Shown here: one piece after another, positions 42,915 through 52,825 of the stretch
How positions within the stretch are numbered: position 1 is the first letter of the stretch
How the letters are laid out: every line of letters begins with the position of its first letter
From: Clostridiales bacterium
Lineage (GTDB): Bacteria; Bacillota; Clostridia; Christensenellales; Aristaeellaceae
Direction: 5' to 3'
NCBI GenBank assembly: GCA_004554085.1
Contig: SFNY01000009.1
Span: forward strand, 20,837 to 84,836
DNA: 64,000 bases
Notes under the pieces: generated by a model
The model's input: the letters and a program-made list of their open reading frames with translations, nothing else
Told to the model about the DNA's origin: nothing
The model's database searches: none
Program-made: the position numbers and the translations under genes

Positions 42915-44753
42915 ATGTGCGGAATTGTTGGATACATTGGAAACGAGCTGGCAGCGCCGATCCTGCTGGACGGCCTGTCCAAGCTGGAGTACCGCGGCTA
43001 TGATTCCGCGGGCCTCGCGGTGCGCGACGGCGACAGGCCTGTCGAGATCGTGAAGGCGAAGGGCCGCCTGAAGGAGCTGAAGGAAAAGACCGACGGCGGA
43101 AGGGCGCTCAAGGGCAGCTGCGGCATCGGCCACACCCGCTGGGCGACCCACGGCGAGCCGTCCACAGAGAACGCTCATCCCCACCACAGCGACGACAACA
43201 CCGTGGTGCTGGTGCACAACGGCATCATTGAAAACTATCAGTTTCTGCGGGATAAGCTGGTGAAGAACGGCTACACCTTCTACAGCCAGACGGATACCGA
43301 GGTCGCCACCAAGCTGATCGACTACTACTACAAGAAGTACAAGGGAGGCCCGGTGGAGGCCATCGCCCGCAGCATGATGCGCATTCGCGGCTCCTACGCG
43401 CTGGCGATCATGTTCAAGGACTACCCGGGCGAGATCTTTGCCACCCGCCGCGACAGCCCGATGATCATCGGCGTGGAGGGGGACGCGGCCTATCTGGCCT
43501 CGGACGTTCCGGCGATCCTGAAGTACACCCGCAGCGTCTACTACATCGACAACATGGAGATCGCCCGGCTGGGCAAGGGCACGGTGCGCTTCTGCACCGT
43601 GGACCAGGAGCCCATCGACAAGCAGCCCGTGCAGATTACCTGGGATGCGGAGTCCGCCGAAAAGGCCGGCTTCGAGCACTTCATGATGAAGGAGATCCAT
43701 GAGCAGCCCCGGGTTGTGACGGACACCATCAATTCCATCGTGCGCGACGGGCGCGTGGATCTGAGCGAGGCGGGTGTCACCGAGGAGATGCTGCGCAGCT
43801 TCAGCCAGGTGCACATCGTGGCCTGCGGATCGGCCTACCACGTGGGCGTGGTCACGCAGTACGTAATGGAGGATCTGGCGCGGATCCCGGTGCGGGTGGA
43901 CATCGCCTCGGAGTTCCGCTATCGCAAGCCGCTGCTCACGCCCGATTCCCTGGTGATCATCATCAGCCAGAGCGGCGAGACCGCCGACAGTCTGGCTGCG
44001 CTTCGCGAGGCGAAGAGCCAGGGTGTGCAGACCCTCGCCATCGTCAACGTCGTGGGCTCCTCCATCGCCCGCGAGGCCGATCATGTGATCTACACCTACG
44101 CCGGCCCGGAGATTGCCGTGGCCACCACCAAGGCATACAGCACCCAGCTGATCGTGGGCTACCTGGTTTCCATTGCAATGGCGGAGGCGCGGGGCATGAT
44201 CGATGCGGCCGAGCATGACCGCCTGCTGACGGAGCTGCACGCCATCCCGGAGAAGATCGAGCGCGTGATCGAGGACAAGGAGCGCATTCAGTGGTTCGCG
44301 GCCAAGTTCTCCAACGCCCGGGAGGCCTTCTTCATCGGTCGCGGCATCGACTATGCCATCAGCCTGGAGGGCAGCCTGAAGATGAAGGAGATCAGCTACG
44401 TGCACTCCGAGGCCTACGCCGCCGGCGAGCTCAAGCACGGCACGATCAGCCTCATCGAAGATGGCACGCTGGTGATCGGCATCCTCACCCAGGAGGCGCT
44501 CTACGAGAAGATGATCAGCAACATGGCCGAGTGCAAGAGCCGCGGCGCGTACCTGATGGGCATCACCAACTACGGCAACTACAACACCGAGGACACGGCG
44601 GACTTCACCGTGTACATCCCCAAGACGGATCCCCACTTCACCGCCAGCCTCGCGGTCATTCCGCTGCAGCTGCTCGGCTACTACCTGAGCATCACCAAGG
44701 GCCTGGATGTGGATAAGCCCCGCAACCTGGCCAAGAGCGTGACGGTGGAATAA
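42915..44753 (+). CDS. glmS: Glutamine-fructose-6-phosphate aminotransferase
   Basis: 612 aa. Start at ATG 42915, which places the catalytic Cys directly after Met (MCGIVGYIG); the upstream in-frame extension lies in the leader. N-terminal glutaminase domain with GHTRWATHG; two SIS domains with CGSAYH and SQSGETADSL; C terminus NLAKSVTVE as in all GlmS. It makes glucosamine-6-phosphate for cell wall precursors. SD GGAGG 9 nt upstream. Confidence 0.97.
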   Translation: MCGIVGYIGNELAAPILLDGLSKLEYRGYDSAGLAVRDGDRPVEIVKAKGRLKELKEKTDGGRALKGSCGIGHTRWATHGEPSTENAHPHHSDDNTVVLVHNGIIENYQFLRDKLVKNGYTFYSQTDTEVATKLIDYYYKKYKGGPVEAIARSMMRIRGSYALAIMFKDYPGEIFATRRDSPMIIGVEGDAAYLASDVPAILKYTRSVYYIDNMEIARLGKGTVRFCTVDQEPIDKQPVQITWDAESAEKAGFEHFMMKEIHEQPRVVTDTINSIVRDGRVDLSEAGVTEEMLRSFSQVHIVACGSAYHVGVVTQYVMEDLARIPVRVDIASEFRYRKPLLTPDSLVIIISQSGETADSLAALREAKSQGVQTLAIVNVVGSSIAREADHVIYTYAGPEIAVATTKAYSTQLIVGYLVSIAMAEARGMIDAAEHDRLLTELHAIPEKIERVIEDKERIQWFAAKFSNAREAFFIGRGIDYAISLEGSLKMKEISYVHSEAYAAGELKHGTISLIEDGTLVIGILTQEALYEKMISNMAECKSRGAYLMGITNYGNYNTEDTADFTVYIPKTDPHFTASLAVIPLQLLGYYLSITKGLDVDKPRNLAKSVTVE

Positions 44754-44793
44754 TCCGGCGAAATGACGTGGAGCTGCTCAATGCGACAAGTAG

Positions 44794-44815
44794 GGCGGGG
44801 TGCCTGCACCCCGCC
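44794..44815. other. GC-rich perfect hairpin
   Basis: GGCGGGGTGC and GCACCCCGCC form a 10-bp stem with a 2-nt loop between glmS and the terminator. No T-run follows, so it is more like a repetitive hairpin than a terminator. Confidence 0.6.
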
Positions 44816-44823
44816 GCATAGCG

Positions 44824-44873
44824 AAAAAGAAGCTGTCTCAAGACGCGGAGAACGTTTTGAAACAGCTTCTTTT
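44824..44873. terminator. Bidirectional terminator between glmS and peroxiredoxin genes
   Basis: AAAAGAAGCTGT (44825-44836) pairs with ACAGCTTCTTTT (44862-44873) between convergent genes. Confidence 0.85.
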
Positions 44874-44884
44874 CGTATGTCCAC

Positions 44885-45343
44885 TTAGCCCCGCAGGTAC
44901 TCCAGAATCTCGGCGGCGTTGGTGTCGGGCTTGACCTTGGGCATCACCTTTTCGATGCGGCCGTCGGGGCCGATGACGTAGGTGCAGCGCACGGTGCCCA
45001 TGCTCACCTTGCCGTAGTTCTTCTTCTCCTGCCACGCGCCGTAGGCTTCGATCACCGCGTGCTCCGGGTCGGAGAGCAGAATGAAGGGCAGATTGTACTT
45101 CTCGGCAAAGCGCTGGTGGGAGGCGACGGAGTCCTTGCTCACGCCGATGACCACCGCGTCGAGCTCGCGGAAGCCGTCGTATGCGGCCGCGAAGGCGCAG
45201 GCCTGGCGGGTGCAGCCGGGGGTGTTGTCCCGGGGGTAGAAGTAGAGCACGACCCGCTTTCCGGCGAAGTCGGACAGGCGCACGTCGTTGCCGTCCTTGT
45301 CCTGAAGGCTGAAGTCCGGGGCGATGGAATTGATTTCAAGCAT
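44885..45343 (-). CDS. bcp: Thiol peroxidase, Bcp/PrxQ-type peroxiredoxin
   Basis: 152 aa. Peroxidatic Cys in TPGCTRQACAF with the resolving Cys five residues on, the atypical 2-Cys PrxQ pattern. It reduces peroxides using thioredoxin, relevant to protecting the oxygen-sensitive Fe-S enzymes of this organism. Monocistronic, SD AAGGAAGG. Confidence 0.93.
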   Translation of the reverse strand: MLEINSIAPDFSLQDKDGNDVRLSDFAGKRVVLYFYPRDNTPGCTRQACAFAAAYDGFRELDAVVIGVSKDSVASHQRFAEKYNLPFILLSDPEHAVIEAYGAWQEKKNYGKVSMGTVRCTYVIGPDGRIEKVMPKVKPDTNAAEILEYLRG

Positions 45344-45433
45344 AGCTGATGACCTTCCTTTTGTGAGAATCTGTCTATATATCCACCAAAACGGGATTGC
45401 AGAAACGCTGACCCGAAGAAAAAGGCGGGGATT

Positions 45434-46312
45434 TTACAGATTGCTTTCCTTGCGGCTCACGTTTCTGCGCAGGGCGTTTCCGAGGTTGGTGATGCACAGC
45501 ATGGTGACCACCAGGAATGCGCCGGGGGTGAGGATGATCCACCACGCACCGGAGCTGAGTGCCTTCTCGGACAGGGACAGCATGCTGCCCCAGCTGATGA
45601 CCTCCAGCGGAAGTCCGATGCCCATGAAGCTGAGCGTGGATTCCGCGACGATGGCGCTGCGCACGTTCATGATGACCATGAACATGATGGAGGAGAAGAA
45701 GTTCGGCGCAAGGTGCTTCCACAGGACGCGGAAGAAGCCCGCGCCCATGCAGCGCGCGGCGATCACGTGTTCGCTGTTGCGGATGCGCCGCACCTCCGTG
45801 CGCACGACCTTGGCGATGCTCGTCCAGCCCGTCACGCCGATGACCAGCGAGATGCTCAAGACGTTCGCCTTGCCCAGGATTGCCTGAATCAGCACCACCA
45901 GCAAGAGGCTCGGGATGCTCAGCACGATCTCGGTAAAGCGCATCATCAGATCGTCCAGCCACTTCGGAGCCAGGCCGCTCACGGAGCCGAACACCACGGC
46001 GATGGCCGTGGAGATCAGCGTGGCCAGAAAGCCGATGCACAGCGAGATGCGCCCGCCGTACCAGATCATCGAAAACACGTCCCGGCCCATGGTGTCGGTA
46101 CCGAACCAGAACTCGGAATTGGGGGCCTGGGTGTAGTGGAACAGATCCATGTAACTGGGATCCTTCGGGATGAACAGCTCGCAGCACAGGCAGCCCAGCA
46201 CGATTACGGCCAGCAGGATCAGCGACGGCAGCGGCAGCTTGCGGCGCTTCCTGCGCTCAATCTGGGCTGCGGGGGCGCTGCGGACGCCCACCATGGCAAA
46301 CCTATCTTCCAA
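45434..46312 (-). CDS. Oligopeptide ABC transporter permease, OppC/DppC-type
   Basis: 292 aa, six membrane segments after a basic N terminus (IERRKRRKLP), with an OppC-like extracytoplasmic segment containing GTDTMGRDVFS. The permease EAA-type loop is near AARCMGAGFFRVLWKHLAPN. A TTG start at 46312 has GGAGG 9 nt upstream and overlaps oppB by 11 nt; ATG 46294 is the alternative. Last gene of the operon. Confidence 0.88.
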   Translation of the reverse strand: MEDRFAMVGVRSAPAAQIERRKRRKLPLPSLILLAVIVLGCLCCELFIPKDPSYMDLFHYTQAPNSEFWFGTDTMGRDVFSMIWYGGRISLCIGFLATLISTAIAVVFGSVSGLAPKWLDDLMMRFTEIVLSIPSLLLVVLIQAILGKANVLSISLVIGVTGWTSIAKVVRTEVRRIRNSEHVIAARCMGAGFFRVLWKHLAPNFFSSIMFMVIMNVRSAIVAESTLSFMGIGLPLEVISWGSMLSLSEKALSSGAWWIILTPGAFLVVTMLCITNLGNALRRNVSRKESNL

Positions 46313-47315
46313 CTTCCGTCACCTCCGAGGTCTCCACGAGCTCATTCTCCTTCATGCGCGGGTCGATGCGCTCGTTGATGATCTGCGCCGCCAGGTTGAA
46401 CAGGATCACGATGGCTCCCGAGAGGATGCACAGCACCATCAGCAGGTTGTAGTCCTGATAGCGGGCGCTCTCGTAGGACAGCGTGCCGATGCCGGGGTAG
46501 GAGAACACCGTTTCGATGATGTAGGTGCCGCCGAGGATGTGGGGCACGGAGATGGCCATGATGCTCAGGTAGGACGGGATGATGTTGCGCAGGCAGTGCC
46601 TGAACATCACCTGACGCCTGTTCAGTCCCTTGGACTTGGCCAGCAGCACGTACTCCGCGCGGATCTCCTCCAGCAGCTTGTTGCGGATCATGTAGGCGTA
46701 GTACCACAGGTGGTTGAGCACCGCCACCGTCAGCGGCAGGATCAGGTGCAGGATGCGGTCGCCAATGTCGCCCGCATTGCCCACTGAATACGCGCCGCTG
46801 CTGGGCAACCAGCGCAGGTTGACTGCAAACACCAGGATCAGCACCAGCGACAGCCAGAATTCCGGGATGCAGCTGACAACGGTGCCGACCTTGCACAGAA
46901 TCCGGTCGGGCCAGCGGTCCTCGAACCAGGCGCAGAGGATGCCCAGTCCCAGTGCAAGCGAGAAGATCAGTATGAAGCCGACACCGCCCAGGATCAGCGT
47001 GTTCACCGCGCGGCCGCCGATCACCTCCAGCACGTCAGTCTTGTACTTGTAGGAGATACCGAAGTCGCCGCGCAGCGCACCCTGAAGCCAGCGCACATAC
47101 TGCACGTGGATGGGCTGGTTCAGGCCCAGCTTCTCCTCGGCCCAGGCACGCTCCTCGGGCTTCATCTTTTCCACCCGGTCGCCGTAGTAGGAGACGAGGG
47201 GGTCGCCGGGAGCGAGGCGGGCGATGTAGAAGGTGATCACGGAGAGCAGCAGTACGCTGAGCAGGAAGACCAGCAGCTTCTGCCCGTAGTAGAGCCAGGG
47301 ATTCTTGCGCATCAT
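46302..47315 (-). CDS. Oligopeptide ABC transporter permease, OppB/DppB-type
   Basis: 337 aa with six membrane segments and the OppB hallmark at the N terminus (TFYIARLAPGDPL). The cytoplasmic loop near LAKSKGLNRRQVMFRHCLRN contacts the ATPases. It overlaps oppF by 4 nt (ATGA). Forms the channel with the OppC-type subunit. Confidence 0.9.
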   Translation of the reverse strand: MMRKNPWLYYGQKLLVFLLSVLLLSVITFYIARLAPGDPLVSYYGDRVEKMKPEERAWAEEKLGLNQPIHVQYVRWLQGALRGDFGISYKYKTDVLEVIGGRAVNTLILGGVGFILIFSLALGLGILCAWFEDRWPDRILCKVGTVVSCIPEFWLSLVLILVFAVNLRWLPSSGAYSVGNAGDIGDRILHLILPLTVAVLNHLWYYAYMIRNKLLEEIRAEYVLLAKSKGLNRRQVMFRHCLRNIIPSYLSIMAISVPHILGGTYIIETVFSYPGIGTLSYESARYQDYNLLMVLCILSGAIVILFNLAAQIINERIDPRMKENELVETSEVTEVGR

Positions 47316-48211
47316 GCGCCGCCTCCCCTCTGAAAGACGTAGTGGTCGGGCGCGACCTCGACGAGCGTTCCCTCCCGGTCGAACTGCGCCGGATCGAAGC
47401 TGTGCAGCGTCCGGGCGCGCTCCCTGCGGGGATCGGGAATGGGAATCGCCGAGAGCAGCGAGCGGGTGTAGGGGTGGCGCGGATCATCGAACAGCGCCTG
47501 CGTGGGGGCCAGCTCCACCAGCTTTCCGCGGTACATCACGCCCACGCGGTCGCAGAGGTAGCGCACCACCGCCAGATCGTGTGCGATGAACAGGAAGGAG
47601 AAGCCGTGCTCGTCCTGCAGGTGCTTGAACAGGTTGATGATCTGCGCCTGGATGGACACGTCCAGCGACGCGATGGGCTCGTCCGCCACCAGCAGCTCCG
47701 GCTCCATGGACAGCGCCCGTGCGATGGCCACGCGCTGGCGCATACCGCCGGACAGCTCCGGGGGATACTTGTCCAGATACGTGGGGTCGAGGCCCACGTA
47801 CTTCAGCTGGAACTCGGCCTCGGCGCGCAGGGTGCCGCGCTTTGGGCGGATGTGGTGGATGGCCATGGGCTCGGCGATGATGTCCGCCACGGTCATGTGC
47901 TGGTTCAGGCTCGAGGTGGAGTCCTGGAAGATCAGCTGCCGGGTGGTCTGGAGCATCTTCCGGTTTGCGCGGAACTGCTTCGGATCGCACACGTCCACGC
48001 CCTTGTAAAGAATCCTGCCCTCCGTGGGCTTCAGCACGTTCATGGCGCAGCGGGCCACCGTGGACTTTCCCGAGCCGGACTCGCCCACCAGGCCGAGGAT
48101 CTCGCCCCGGCGGAGCTGGAAGCTCACGTCGTCCACCGCACGGATGGCGGCGCTGCGGGAGAGCTTGAAGCAGTGGGTCAGGTGCTGCACGTCCAATAGA
48201 ATTTCAGCCAT
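47312..48211 (-). CDS. Oligopeptide ABC transporter ATPase, OppF-type
   Basis: 299 aa from ATG 48211 (GGGAGG 8 nt upstream; a GTG at 48220 is less likely). Walker A GESGSGKST, signature ELSGGMRQRVAIAR, Walker B LLVADEPIASLD, and the oligopeptide-ABC C-terminal region with HPYTRSLLSA. It overlaps oppD by 8 nt. Confidence 0.9.
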   Translation of the reverse strand: MAEILLDVQHLTHCFKLSRSAAIRAVDDVSFQLRRGEILGLVGESGSGKSTVARCAMNVLKPTEGRILYKGVDVCDPKQFRANRKMLQTTRQLIFQDSTSSLNQHMTVADIIAEPMAIHHIRPKRGTLRAEAEFQLKYVGLDPTYLDKYPPELSGGMRQRVAIARALSMEPELLVADEPIASLDVSIQAQIINLFKHLQDEHGFSFLFIAHDLAVVRYLCDRVGVMYRGKLVELAPTQALFDDPRHPYTRSLLSAIPIPDPRRERARTLHSFDPAQFDREGTLVEVAPDHYVFQRGGGA

Positions 48212-49217
48212 GGAAGCCACCTCCCACGGGGGGCTCGACCTTCGGCGCGCGCTTATCCAGCAGCCAGGTCGCGGCGAAGTGGGTGGGGGAGAGCTGGAAC
48301 ATCGGCGGTTCCTCCTCGTAATCGATGGCCAGCGCGTACTCGTTGCGGCATGCGAAGGCGTCGCCCGCCGGGGGATCGATCAGCGACGGCGGCATGCCGG
48401 GGATGGTGTAGAGGGGTTCGCCCCGCTGGGCATAGGCCGGCAGCGAGCGCATCAGGCCCCAGGTGTAGGGGTGGCGCGGGTCGTAGAAGATTTCCTCGGT
48501 GGTGCCGATCTCCACGATGCGCCCGGCGTACATCACCGCCACGCGGTCGGCCACGCGGGCAACCACGCCCAGATCGTGGGAGACCAGCACCGTGGCCGTG
48601 TTAAGCTTCCTCTGTACGTCCCGCAAAAGATCCAGAATCTGCGCCTGAATGGTCACGTCCAGCGCCGTGGTGGGTTCGTCCGCGAACAGGATGCGGGGGT
48701 TGGAGGCCAGTGCGATGGCCAGCACGCTGCGCTGGCGCATGCCGCCGGAAAAGTTGTAGGGGTACAGTCCATAGCGCTGCTCCGGCTGGTCGATGCCCAC
48801 CAGCTCCATCAGCTCGATGACCCTCCGATGCACTTGATCGCGGCTGAGCCTGCGGTTGTGCGCCCGCACGGCCTCGGCGATCTGTTCACCGATGGCAATG
48901 GTGGGGTTCAGGCTGGTCATGGGATCCTGAAACACCATGGAGAACAGCTTGCCCCGCAGGCGCTCCATGTCCCGGGGACGATAGTTCGTGATGTCCACGC
49001 CGTCCACTAGGATGCTGCCGCCCTTGATGCGCGCGTCCGTGCGCAAGAGCTTCATGATTGCCTTGCACAGCACGCTCTTGCCCGAGCCGGACTCGCCCAC
49101 GACGGCCAGCACCTCGCCCTCGTGCAGGGTGAAGGACACGTCCCGCACGGCCTGCAATTCGCCCCGGGGCGTGTCAAAGCTGACGCTGAGATTTCTGACT
49201 TCCAACAATTCTGCCAT
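48204..49217 (-). CDS. Oligopeptide ABC transporter ATPase, OppD-type
   Basis: 337 aa. ATG 49217 with GAGGAG upstream; the frame is open further but only over the upstream gene end. Walker A GESGSGKSV, signature FSGGMRQRSVLAIA, Walker B ILFADEPTTALD. The C-terminal extension has the family cysteine segment (AGDAFACRNEYAL), though fewer cysteines than the [4Fe-4S]-type OppD. Pairs with the OppF-type subunit. Confidence 0.9.
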   Translation of the reverse strand: MAELLEVRNLSVSFDTPRGELQAVRDVSFTLHEGEVLAVVGESGSGKSVLCKAIMKLLRTDARIKGGSILVDGVDITNYRPRDMERLRGKLFSMVFQDPMTSLNPTIAIGEQIAEAVRAHNRRLSRDQVHRRVIELMELVGIDQPEQRYGLYPYNFSGGMRQRSVLAIALASNPRILFADEPTTALDVTIQAQILDLLRDVQRKLNTATVLVSHDLGVVARVADRVAVMYAGRIVEIGTTEEIFYDPRHPYTWGLMRSLPAYAQRGEPLYTIPGMPPSLIDPPAGDAFACRNEYALAIDYEEEPPMFQLSPTHFAATWLLDKRAPKVEPPVGGGFHG

Positions 49218-49239
49218 AGTGCTCCTCGATACAGGAAGG

Positions 49240-49263
49240 CCCGCGACCGTCTCCGATCGCGGG
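49240..49263 (-). promoter_or_regulatory. Hairpin between binding-protein and ATPase genes
   Basis: CCCGCGA/TCGCGGG stem in the 79-nt gap after the binding-protein gene. No T-run follows, so it may stabilise the upstream mRNA end and raise binding-protein output over the membrane parts. Confidence 0.5.
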
Positions 49264-49296
49264 GATTCCGTGATTTCATGGTTCGGATGCGAAGAT

Positions 49297-50823
49297 TCAG
49301 CCCTCCAGCGTCCATTCGGCCACGTTCCAGAAGATGCCCACGCCGTGGTGGCCCAGAATCGTGTTGGGATCGATGCCCTTGAGCCGGGAGGTGGCCACGT
49401 AGTCCGCGTCGATGTAGCAGATGAAGGCGTAGGCGGGGTCGTTGGCCAGCGCAATCTGGAAGTTTGCATAGGCCTCGGCGCGCACCGCCGGGTCGTCGCT
49501 CTCCCGGGCCTCGATCAGGTACTGATCCACCAGCGCGTTGGAGTAACCGGAGTAGTTCGCGCCCTTGTCGGTGCCGAAGACCTTGTAGGTGTGGTCGTCC
49601 GCATCGAAGGGACTGCCCCAGCCGATGAGGTAGGCCATCTGTCCGCCCCAGTCCACCTTCTCGGGGATTTCGACGGAGCAGTTGATGCCCACCTGACGCA
49701 GCATCTGCGCCGCAGCCTGGGCAATGTCCACGCGCACCTGATCGCCTGCGCCGACGCTGATGACGAAGCCGATCTCCGCACCATTGCGCTCGTAGAAGCC
49801 GCTTTTGTTCAGCGTGCAGCCGGCCTCCTCCAGTATGGCGCGCGCGCGGTCGGGGTCGTAGTCGTAGTGTTCGAAGTCCGCATAGTTGTATTCGTTGCGC
49901 TGCAGCGGGCCGTAGGCCACGATGCCGTGCCCCAGCAGCACCGCGTCCACGATGGCCTGACGGTCGATGGCGCAGCAGATCGCCGGGATGATGTCCTTGT
50001 TCTCTGTCCAGTAGGGATTCCAGAAGTTGAACAGGATGCCGCGATAGTCGCTGGTCTCCATGCGGTAGACCGTGTAGCTTTCGTCACTTGCGAAGTTCTC
50101 CGCGTCCTTGGGGGTCAGCAGCGCCAGATCCAGCTCGCCGGTCTTCATCTGCATGGCCTGGGCGTTGTCGTCGGGCACGATCTTGAAGATGATGCGCTCG
50201 ATGTTGGCCGGGCCCTTGAAGTAGTCCTCGTTGCGGGCGAGAATGACGGCCTGGCCCTCGTCCCAGCTCTCCAGCCTGTAGGGGCCGGTGCCGACGGGAT
50301 TGCGGAAGAACGCGGAGGACTGCATGTCCTCGCCCTCCAGCAGATGCTTCGGTAGGATCGCCATGGTCATGTAGTCCAGGAAGGCGGCGTTGGGCGCGGT
50401 CAGGCGGAAGGCGACGGTGTGCTCGTCGATCACTGTGATCTCCGCCACGTCCTCGTAGTTAGGGGCGTTTTCGGAGCCGTTCTCCGGATCAATGATCGCC
50501 TCGATGGTGAACTTCACGTCCTCGGCGGTGAAGGCTTCGCCGTCGTGCCACTTCACGTTCTCCTCCAGATGGAAGGTGTAGGTGAAGCTCTCTTCATCGT
50601 AGTCCCAGGACTTCGCCAGGCAGGGTACCACCTGATTGTCGCCGTCGTGGGCGGTCAGGCCGTTGAAGATCAGGATGTTGATCTCGCCGTGCTCGTCCAT
50701 GGCCGGGTTGATGCGGGTGTAGTCGCCGGACGCGTAGGTCAGTGTATTGTTGCTCGTCTCCGCCAGCGCCGCATATGCAAGCGTCAGCGCAAGGATCAGC
50801 AGCAGACTCAAAAATCTCTTCAT
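49297..50823 (-). CDS. Oligopeptide-type solute-binding protein
   Basis: 508 aa, SBP family 5. Start at ATG 50823 with GGAGGG 7 nt upstream. The signal peptide (1-23, KRFLSLLLILALTLAYAALA) has no lipobox Cys, so unlike most Gram-positive binding proteins it seems not lipid-anchored. Family motifs: WHDGEAFTAEDVKFT and GTGPYRLESW. First gene of the operon binding protein - oppD - oppF - oppB - oppC. Ligand unknown: peptide or nickel chelate are possible. Confidence 0.88.
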   Translation of the reverse strand: MKRFLSLLLILALTLAYAALAETSNNTLTYASGDYTRINPAMDEHGEINILIFNGLTAHDGDNQVVPCLAKSWDYDEESFTYTFHLEENVKWHDGEAFTAEDVKFTIEAIIDPENGSENAPNYEDVAEITVIDEHTVAFRLTAPNAAFLDYMTMAILPKHLLEGEDMQSSAFFRNPVGTGPYRLESWDEGQAVILARNEDYFKGPANIERIIFKIVPDDNAQAMQMKTGELDLALLTPKDAENFASDESYTVYRMETSDYRGILFNFWNPYWTENKDIIPAICCAIDRQAIVDAVLLGHGIVAYGPLQRNEYNYADFEHYDYDPDRARAILEEAGCTLNKSGFYERNGAEIGFVISVGAGDQVRVDIAQAAAQMLRQVGINCSVEIPEKVDWGGQMAYLIGWGSPFDADDHTYKVFGTDKGANYSGYSNALVDQYLIEARESDDPAVRAEAYANFQIALANDPAYAFICYIDADYVATSRLKGIDPNTILGHHGVGIFWNVAEWTLEG

Positions 50824-50860
50824 TTGAATGCCCTCCGTGTGTGTTTCAGTTTGTAAGGGC

Positions 50861-50889
50861 ATTGTAGCAGATTCAAGGAGGCTCCACAA
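50861..50889 (-). promoter_or_regulatory. Promoter of the oligopeptide ABC operon
   Basis: TTGTGG (50884-50889), 17-bp spacer, TACAAT (50861-50866). Confidence 0.6.
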
Positions 50890-50956
50890 GCTGGGCGGGG
50901 GGATGCAAAGCGCATGTTTTCACATTCAATTAACAAATGGATGCGATATGCATGGG

Positions 50957-50987
50957 AAAAGCCCCGCAGAAAATCCGCAGGGCTTTT
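50957..50987 (-). terminator. Terminator after aspS
   Basis: A stem of about 14 bp, AAAAGCCCTGCGGA against TCTGCGGGGCTTTT (two G-T pairs), ending in TTTT. Confidence 0.8.
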
Positions 50988-51004
50988 GCAGGTGGTACCG
51001 GCGC

Positions 51005-52789
51005 TTATTCCTCCGCAGGCAGGTCGACCTTGATCTTCAGGGTCTCCAGCTGATCCGGTCGCACGTCGGCGGGGGTCTCCATCATCAGGCAGTTGGCGCT
51101 GGTGGCCTTGGGGAAGGCGATGATGTCGCGCAGGCTGTCGCTGCCGGTGAGCAGCATCACCAGGCGGTCGATGCCGAAGGCCAGACCGCCGTGCGGCGGC
51201 GCGCCGTACTTGAACGCGTCGAGCAGGAAGCCGAAGCGGTGGTGGGCTTCCTCGTCGGACAGGCCGATCATCTCGAACATCTGGGCCTGCAGGTCGGCGC
51301 GGTGGATGCGGATGGAGCCGGAGGCCAGCTCGATGCCGTTCATCACCAGGTCGTAGGCGCGGGAGCGGATCTTCTCCTTGTCGCCGTCCATGTGGCAGTT
51401 GTCCTCCGCATACCAGCTGGTGAAGGGATGGTGGGCGGCCACATAGCGCTGCTCCTCCTCGCTGTACTCAAACAGCGGGAACTCGGTGACCCAGAACAGG
51501 TTGTACTTGCCCTCGTCGATCAGGCCCTTGCGCTTGGCGATCTCGCAGCGCAGCGCGCCCAGGCTCTGCCAGACGACGGCCTTCTTGTCCGCGCCGAAGA
51601 ACACGATGTCGCCCGGCTCGGCGTTCATCTCCGTGCGCACGGTCTCGATCATCTCGGGGGTCATGAACTTGTTGAAGGAGGACTTCACGTTGCCGTCGGC
51701 GGTGAAGGTCATGTAGGGCAGGCCCTTGGCGCGGTAGGTCTTGACGAACTCGGCCAGAGAATCGATCTCCTTACGGGTCATGGAGGCCAGACCCTTGGCG
51801 TTGATGGCCTCCACGCGGCCGCCCTCGGCGATGGCGTTATCGAACACCACGAAGCCGCTGTTTGCCAGCTTGTCCGTCAGGTTCTTCAGGCGCATCTCGA
51901 AGCGGGTGTCGGGCTTGTCGGAGCCGTAGTTCTCCATGGCGTAGTCCCAGGTCATGCGGGGCAGGGGCAGCTGAAGCTCCACGCCCTTGACCTCCCGGAA
52001 GATGCGGGCGAACACGCCCTCGACCACGGCGTAGATGTCCTCCTCATCGATGAAGGACATCTCGATGTCGCACTGGGTGAACTCGGGCTGACGGTCGGCG
52101 CGGTTGTCCTCGTCGCGGAAGCAGCGGGCGATCTGATAGTACTTGTCAAAGCCTGCGAGCATCAGCAGCTGCTTGTAGATCTGGGGGCTCTGGGGCAGGG
52201 CGTAGAAGGTGCCGGGATGCAGGCGGCTGGGCACCAGGAAGTCGCGCGCGCCCTCGGGCGTGGACTTGGACAGGATGGGGGTCTCCACCTCGGTGAAGCC
52301 CTGCTCGTCCAGCGCGCGGCGGATGCAGGACACCACCTTGGAGCGCACGCGCAGCTTCTCCTGCATGGAGGGGCGGCGCAGGTCCAGATAGCGGTACTTC
52401 AGGCGCACCAGCTCGTTTTCGTCGGCCTTGTCGTCGATGTAGATCGGCGGGGTCTCGCTCTTGTTGAGCAGCACCGCGTCGCGCACCACGACCTCGATCT
52501 CGCCGGTCCTGAGCTCGCGGTTGATGGCGCTCTCGTCGCGCAGGCGAACCTCGCCCTGCACAGTCAGCACGTACTCGCTTCTCAGGCTCTGGGCCAGATT
52601 AAGCAGCTCGGGGGAGCAGTCGTTTCCGTCAAAGACCAGCTGCACCAGACCCTCGCGGTCACGCAGCCAGACGAACACCAGTCCGCCCAGGTCGCGGGTG
52701 CGCTGCACCCAGCCGGAGAGATGCACGGTCTGACCGGCCATTTCACGGGTCAGCAGGCCGCAGTAATGATCGCGCTTGTGGGAAAGCAT
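51005..52789 (-). CDS. aspS: Aspartyl-tRNA synthetase
   Basis: 594 aa bacterial-type class IIb synthetase: N-terminal OB anticodon-binding domain (1-105), motif 2 FRDEDNRADRQPEFTQ, the GAD insertion domain (about 290-420), motif 3 GLAFGIDRLVML. Charges tRNA-Asp. Downstream of hisS by 36 nt, so under the same T-box leader. Confidence 0.96.
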   Translation of the reverse strand: MLSHKRDHYCGLLTREMAGQTVHLSGWVQRTRDLGGLVFVWLRDREGLVQLVFDGNDCSPELLNLAQSLRSEYVLTVQGEVRLRDESAINRELRTGEIEVVVRDAVLLNKSETPPIYIDDKADENELVRLKYRYLDLRRPSMQEKLRVRSKVVSCIRRALDEQGFTEVETPILSKSTPEGARDFLVPSRLHPGTFYALPQSPQIYKQLLMLAGFDKYYQIARCFRDEDNRADRQPEFTQCDIEMSFIDEEDIYAVVEGVFARIFREVKGVELQLPLPRMTWDYAMENYGSDKPDTRFEMRLKNLTDKLANSGFVVFDNAIAEGGRVEAINAKGLASMTRKEIDSLAEFVKTYRAKGLPYMTFTADGNVKSSFNKFMTPEMIETVRTEMNAEPGDIVFFGADKKAVVWQSLGALRCEIAKRKGLIDEGKYNLFWVTEFPLFEYSEEEQRYVAAHHPFTSWYAEDNCHMDGDKEKIRSRAYDLVMNGIELASGSIRIHRADLQAQMFEMIGLSDEEAHHRFGFLLDAFKYGAPPHGGLAFGIDRLVMLLTGSDSLRDIIAFPKATSANCLMMETPADVRPDQLETLKIKVDLPAEE

Positions 52790-52825
52790 AATCGATTCCT
52801 CCTATATAATCAGTGAATGTTGATT